Of a stretch of DNA of 64,000 bases, positions 59,276 to 64,000 are shown piece after piece. Origin of the DNA: an uncultured Pelagibacteraceae bacterium. GTDB taxonomy: Bacteria; Pseudomonadota; Alphaproteobacteria; Pelagibacterales; Pelagibacteraceae. The position numbers and the translations under genes are program-made. A model generated the notes under the pieces. It was not told where the DNA came from. It saw nothing but the letters and a program-made list of their open reading frames with translations, and searched no databases. The stretch is taken from assembly GCA_902566785.1 (NCBI GenBank), contig CACFKI010000003.1:1-64000 (forward strand), given 5' to 3'. Each line of letters begins with the position of its first letter. Position 1 is the stretch's first letter.

Positions 59276-60187
59276 ATGCTTTCAGATAAAGAAATAGTTT
59301 GTCCAAACAATCTTTTAAATGTAGCCCACAAAAAAAAGGGTGTGGTAGTTGGAATTGTAAATGCAGGAAAACCTCTTCCAATGCTATCTGTTATGGATGC
59401 TGTAAACGAGAATCTAATAATTCCAATTTTAATTGGCGATAAAAAAGAAATACAGAAATGTGCTGATGACCTAAAATTTGATATTTCAAAATTTGAAATA
59501 GTTCATGAGCCTGTTGAAAATAATACAGCAAAAATTGCGGCTAAACTAGCCTCTGAAGGGAAAATAAAAATAATTGTTAAAGGACACATACATACAGATG
59601 TTTTGATGAAGGAAGTTTTAAAAAGAGAATATAATTTACTAGGAAAAACTAGACTAAGTCATATATGGCATATGACTTTAGATAAAGAAGATTCTCCCCT
59701 AATAATTACAGATGGTGCACTAAATGTAATGCCTAATGTAAAAACAAAAATGCATATTTTAAAAAATGTTATTAATTTTTCTCATAGAATAGGAATAGAA
59801 AAACCAAAAGTTGCAGTTCTATCTGCAACTGAAGAGGTGTTAGATAGTGTTCAAAGTTCTCTAGATGCTAAAGAAATTACCGAATTAGCAAAAAAAGAAA
59901 ATTTAAAAGCTGATGTTTTTGGACCATTGGCATTTGACAATAGCATTTCAAAAAAATCTGCAGCAATTAAAGGAATTAAAAATACAGTTGCTGGCCAAGC
60001 AGATATACTTTTAGTTCCATCAGTAGAAACTGGAAATGGATTGGTAAAAATGATGATCTATTTTATGGGCGCTTGTGCTGCAGGTGTAGTAATTGGTGGA
60101 AAAGTACCAGTAGTAATTACAAGTAGATCTGATGAAGCAAGAGCAAGATTAGCATCAATGGCGGCGGCAGTTGTTGCATTAGACTAA
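59276..60187 (+). CDS. phosphate acetyl/butyryltransferase family
   Basis: VKGHIHTDVLMKEVL, DGALNVMPNVKTKMHIL, ADVFGPLAFDNSIS, ADILLVPSVETGNGLVKMMIYF. Confidence 0.85.
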   Translation: MLSDKEIVCPNNLLNVAHKKKGVVVGIVNAGKPLPMLSVMDAVNENLIIPILIGDKKEIQKCADDLKFDISKFEIVHEPVENNTAKIAAKLASEGKIKIIVKGHIHTDVLMKEVLKREYNLLGKTRLSHIWHMTLDKEDSPLIITDGALNVMPNVKTKMHILKNVINFSHRIGIEKPKVAVLSATEEVLDSVQSSLDAKEITELAKKENLKADVFGPLAFDNSISKKSAAIKGIKNTVAGQADILLVPSVETGNGLVKMMIYFMGACAAGVVIGGKVPVVITSRSDEARARLASMAAAVVALD

Positions 60188-60212
60188 TTAATGATTTAAA
60201 AGATCAAAAATT

Positions 60213-61499
60213 ATGACAATTAAATATCTTAAAAAATCTCCTAAAACTCCTTCAACAGATGACACAAAAACAAGAGAAATTGTTCAAAACCTGTTAAGTG
60301 ATTTAGAAAAATCTAGAGAAGAAGGTTGTAAAGATTTAACAAAAAAATTTGATAAGTACGAAGGAGAAATTGTCGTATCAAAAGATAAAATTGATGAAAT
60401 AACTAAATCACTAGATCAAAAAACTAAAGATGATATTAAATTTTCTTATGATAGGGTAAGAAAGTTTGCCGAAGCTCAATTAAAAAACTATGGACAAGAC
60501 TTTGAGGTTGAACTTTCAAAAGGTTTGTATGCTGGTCAAAGATTAATACCAGTTAATACGGCTGGTTGTTACATACCTGGTGGAAGATACGCACATATTG
60601 CTTCTGCAGTAATGAGTGTTACTACTGCAAAAGTTGCAGGTGTAAAAAATATAATTGCATGCAGTCCTCCTAAAGCAGATGTTGGAGCTCATCCAGCAAT
60701 AATTTATACTGCCAACTTATGTGGCGCTGATGTAATTCTAAATTTAGGTGGTGTTCCTGCGATTGCAGCAATGACTTATGGTATGTTTGGAAATCAACCT
60801 GCTGATATACTTGTTGGACCAGGTAATCAATTTGTTGCAGAAGCAAAAAGAATTTTGTTTGGAAAAGTTGGAATAGACTTGTTTGCTGGACCAACAGAAA
60901 TAGCTGTAATAGCTGATGAAACAGCAGATCCAGAAATAGTAGCCTTTGATTTAGTAGGACAGGCTGAACATGGATACAATTCCCCTGCGTGGTTGTTTAC
61001 TACAAGCCAAAAACTTGCAGATGAAGTAATGAAAAGAGTTCCTGAGTTAATTGCTGATTTACCTGAAATTCCTAGAACAAGCTCTGAGGCCGCTTGGAGA
61101 GATTATGGTGAAGTTATATTATGTGATACAGAGGAAGAAATGGCATCGATTAGTGACGAATACGCTCCGGAACACCTAGAGGTACAAACTAAAAAAGATG
61201 AATGGTTTCACGATAGACTTAAAAATTATGGCTCGCTGTTCATTGGGGAAGAAACAACAGTTGCATACGGAGATAAATGTTCTGGAACAAACCATATACT
61301 TCCAACAAAAGGTGCTGGCAAATATACAGGTGGTTTGTTCGTCGGGAAATTTATAAAAACTTTGAGTTTTCAAAGAATGACTAAAGAGTCTACAAAAGAA
61401 GTTGGTGCAGCAGCGGCAAGAATTTCAAGATATGAAGGTATGGAAGCACACGCAAGAACGGGCGATGTAAGACTAAGAAAATACGGTTATTCGAATTAA
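60213..61499 (+). CDS. histidinol-dehydrogenase-family protein, sulfopropanediol dehydrogenase (HpsN)-like
   Basis: GCYIPGGRYAHIASAVMSVTTAKVAGV, VGPGNQFVAEAKRILFGKVGIDLFAGPTEI, QAEHGYNSPAWL, GTNHILPTKGAGKYTGGL. Confidence 0.85.
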   Translation: MTIKYLKKSPKTPSTDDTKTREIVQNLLSDLEKSREEGCKDLTKKFDKYEGEIVVSKDKIDEITKSLDQKTKDDIKFSYDRVRKFAEAQLKNYGQDFEVELSKGLYAGQRLIPVNTAGCYIPGGRYAHIASAVMSVTTAKVAGVKNIIACSPPKADVGAHPAIIYTANLCGADVILNLGGVPAIAAMTYGMFGNQPADILVGPGNQFVAEAKRILFGKVGIDLFAGPTEIAVIADETADPEIVAFDLVGQAEHGYNSPAWLFTTSQKLADEVMKRVPELIADLPEIPRTSSEAAWRDYGEVILCDTEEEMASISDEYAPEHLEVQTKKDEWFHDRLKNYGSLFIGEETTVAYGDKCSGTNHILPTKGAGKYTGGLFVGKFIKTLSFQRMTKESTKEVGAAAARISRYEGMEAHARTGDVRLRKYGYSN

Positions 61500-61501
61500 A
61501 C

Positions 61502-62761
61502 TTAACTTAATACTAAATCTAAATATAAAGCAGCAGACCAAGAAAAATTATTCGCGCCCATAGATTTTCCGTTTTTACAACTATAATATTCATGAAAACC
61601 TTTCTTTTCTAACATTTGGATAGTCTTTTGTTTTACATACTCAGAAAATAACTTATCTTTATTTTTTAAACCTTGATAGATAATCCAGTTACAATTGATC
61701 CAAACTGGTCCACGCCAATATCTTTTCTCTTCAAAATTTTTATGATTTGGTTTTATAGACGAAAAAATATATTTTTCTTTTTTATTATAATTTTTTAAAC
61801 TATTAATTATTTTTTTATTAATTAATTCATTTTTTAAATCTGCATATAAAAGAAAATAATTTGTAATTGACGGAATTCTTATTTTTTTTTTATTTTTTAA
61901 ATCTTTACAGATAAATGTATTATTTTTGTGATTATACAGTTTTATTATTTTGGTTTCGGTTAAAGCAATATAATTTTTAATTTTTGAAATATTTAAATTA
62001 AATTTCTTAAGTAAAACTAATAGATCTTTGTTTGCTTTTAAGAATATAGAGTTAAAACCTATATCAACAACATTGAACAAAGACGCCTTATAAATTTTTT
62101 TTGTATTGTATTTATTTTTTTTTAGGAAATTTTTAATTGTGACATACCTGTCATAATCTATATCTAGAGGTCTATATTCTGGGTTAACAACTTTAACATC
62201 TCCCCTTTTATACTTTAAATCTTTCTCAACTTTAATTTTGCTCATTGGTATATCCCATAAAGGTGAATTATCATATCCACTCTCCCAAGGATGTAGAATT
62301 GAAACTAAGCCTGTCTTTTTTGGATCTCTAAATTTTATAAACCACTCATGGTATTTATTTAGATTTTTTACAATTTTAATTACCTTTAATTTTTGTTTTT
62401 TATTGAGTTCATTTTTTTCTACAATTTTTTTTAATACACTTGTCATTATTGGTGGTTGTGTAATTCCTGATGAACTAATTTTATTTCCACAATTCCATAC
62501 TGAGTAATTAGGATAATAATTTGTATTTTTGTTATGGAAAAGGATATGTGGAACCATCCCATCCTTCCACTGCCCTTTTAATAAGGTACTAATTTCACCC
62601 AAAGCAAAGTTCAAATTAAAATATGAATAACCTAGTGCAATAAATGCGGAGTCCCAATTCCATTGGGCAGGATATAATTTATTATTTGTTGGCAAAGTGT
62701 AGCCTGATCTTCTGTTACCTAATAATACCTTTTTTGCTTTTTTTATTGATGCTTTCATCAA
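61502..62761 (-). CDS. GH63-like glycoside hydrolase (glucosyl/mannosylglycerate hydrolase-type)
   Basis: LYPAQWNWDSAFIALGYSYFN, LHPWESGYDNSPLWD, YWRGPVWINCNWIIYQGL, NNFSWSAALYLDL. Confidence 0.8.
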   Translation of the reverse strand: MMKASIKKAKKVLLGNRRSGYTLPTNNKLYPAQWNWDSAFIALGYSYFNLNFALGEISTLLKGQWKDGMVPHILFHNKNTNYYPNYSVWNCGNKISSSGITQPPIMTSVLKKIVEKNELNKKQKLKVIKIVKNLNKYHEWFIKFRDPKKTGLVSILHPWESGYDNSPLWDIPMSKIKVEKDLKYKRGDVKVVNPEYRPLDIDYDRYVTIKNFLKKNKYNTKKIYKASLFNVVDIGFNSIFLKANKDLLVLLKKFNLNISKIKNYIALTETKIIKLYNHKNNTFICKDLKNKKKIRIPSITNYFLLYADLKNELINKKIINSLKNYNKKEKYIFSSIKPNHKNFEEKRYWRGPVWINCNWIIYQGLKNKDKLFSEYVKQKTIQMLEKKGFHEYYSCKNGKSMGANNFSWSAALYLDLVLS

Positions 62762-63951
62762 CCCTTAACACTTCCAGCTGTTAACCCACTAACTAAATAT
62801 TTTTCAAAATAAACAAATATAAATAAAACAGGTAATGTTACAATTACTGACCCAGCCATCAAATATTGTCTTGGTGTTTCAGCATCGCCACTCAAATATT
62901 GTATTGCCCTAGATAATGTAAATGAATTTGGATTATCTAAAAACATTAATGAAAATAAAAATTCATTCCAAGCTATCATAAATACGTAAAGCGCTACCGA
63001 AGAAATTGCTGGAATACTGAGTGGAAGAATTATTTTAATGATAATTCCAAACCAACTCAATTTATCTAAAATTGCAGCCTCCTCTAGTTCTTTAGGTATA
63101 CTTTTGAAATATCCTTGTAGCATATAAATAGCGACTGGTAGTGTTGTTGCGGTATAAACTATTAATAAGCCAAAAATTGAATTTCTTAAACCCAACTGAC
63201 TAAAAACTGTATACAGTGGTATTACTAAGACAATTGCAGGGAACATATAAATTATTAATATTGAAGTAGACATGAATGATTTTCCAAAAAAGTTAAGTCT
63301 TGCAATTGCATAAGCAGCTGGAATTGCGAAAAGTAATGTAATTAAAACAGTTCCTAGAGAAACTATTGTACTAGTCAAAATATATTTTCCAAATTTATAT
63401 GACTTAAATATTACAAAATAAGATTTGAATAGTTCCTTTATATCCTGATTAAAATTTATAGAAAAATCTAGTGGGTTAACAAGTAAAGCAATTTGAGTTT
63501 TAAAACTTGTTACCAACATCATATAAAATGGAAATAAAATTACAAATGAAAATAAAACTATTCCAAACAATGTAAGAAAATCAAATATTATAGTTTGAGT
63601 AGAATGTTCATTGATAAAAAAATCATTATTATACTTTTTTAATTTATTAAAAAATAAACAAATAATTAAAAAAGATCCAAAGTTATACCAAAAAGGAAGA
63701 TTTTGAATTAAATATCCATCAATAAAAATAAATATAAACGAAAATATAAATAACCTAATTAAAAAATTTATCTTTTTTTCTATGATTACATTTAAGAAAG
63801 TTACTAAGAATCCTAAGATAAATAAAATTTGAAAATTCAAATTATCTAACTTTACACCTTGCAATGTAGATAGAATTTTCCAAATGGAAATCAGACTTAA
63901 TAAAAGTAAGGAGGAAATAATTGAAAAAATTATAATATTTTTAATTTTCAT
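62758..63951 (-). CDS. carbohydrate ABC transporter permease (MalG-like)
   Basis: SIPKELEEAAILDKLSWFGIIIKIILPLSIPAISSVALYVFMIAWNEFLFSLMF; N-terminal extra TM block. Confidence 0.9.
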   Translation of the reverse strand: MKIKNIIIFSIISSLLLLSLISIWKILSTLQGVKLDNLNFQILFILGFLVTFLNVIIEKKINFLIRLFIFSFIFIFIDGYLIQNLPFWYNFGSFLIICLFFNKLKKYNNDFFINEHSTQTIIFDFLTLFGIVLFSFVILFPFYMMLVTSFKTQIALLVNPLDFSINFNQDIKELFKSYFVIFKSYKFGKYILTSTIVSLGTVLITLLFAIPAAYAIARLNFFGKSFMSTSILIIYMFPAIVLVIPLYTVFSQLGLRNSIFGLLIVYTATTLPVAIYMLQGYFKSIPKELEEAAILDKLSWFGIIIKIILPLSIPAISSVALYVFMIAWNEFLFSLMFLDNPNSFTLSRAIQYLSGDAETPRQYLMAGSVIVTLPVLFIFVYFEKYLVSGLTAGSVKG

Positions 63952-64000
63952 CTACCTTCCTTCCTAAAAGTTTGAAATAGAAAAACATAAATAATAGTAA
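63941..64000 (-). CDS. C-terminal end of upstream carbohydrate ABC permease (MalF-like), truncated by window
   Basis: Reverse complement reads LLLFMFFYFKLLGRKVDEN*, overlapping the start of the MalG-like gene. Confidence 0.55.
   Translation of the reverse strand, partial: LLLFMFFYFKLLGRKVDEN

Noticed and set aside
1-64000. CRISPR arrays, transposases, integrases, prophage, rRNA
   Set aside because: Looked for regularly spaced repeats and mobile-element proteins by eye and found none

Overview
AT-rich, gene-dense chromosomal window. Gene content and codon/amino-acid bias suggest Alphaproteobacteria, most likely Pelagibacterales/SAR11 (an inference; there is no rRNA here). Core blocks: trmJ(partial)-cimA-cysS-nadE-aroG(class II)-glmS-glmU(C-terminal half only); prpDBC methylcitrate cycle; nrdAB; pgm/manB; dusA; rpoZ; a polar amino-acid ABC transporter lacking an ATPase; a SpeD-SpeE fusion next to MTA-salvage genes (mtnP, mtnA, FucA/Ald2-like aldolase, apt); an rfb/glycosyltransferase surface-polysaccharide block around a tRNA(CAT); a dimethylglycine dehydrogenase-like gene, ald, an omega-amino-acid transaminase and a tauABC-like transporter; a split dhaL/dhaK locus with inserted small genes and Fur-box-like sites; pta/hpsN-like genes; and a GH63 hydrolase with a sugar ABC transporter. 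Main observations: (i) cysS has its conserved C-terminus in another frame; (ii) guaC is frameshifted at an A6 run; (iii) a diverged copy of the 3' end of pgm lies beyond a coiled-coil gene, which looks like a gene-replacement scar; (iv) a probable MTA-to-DHAP shunt fused to polyamine synthesis; (v) a TauC-like permease with a very large extra domain; (vi) Fur-box-like sites beside an unannotated 8-cysteine mini-protein and two unannotated small membrane proteins; (vii) GlmU present only as its acetyltransferase half. No CRISPR, transposase or rRNA was seen. All calls are by eye; no database search was run.
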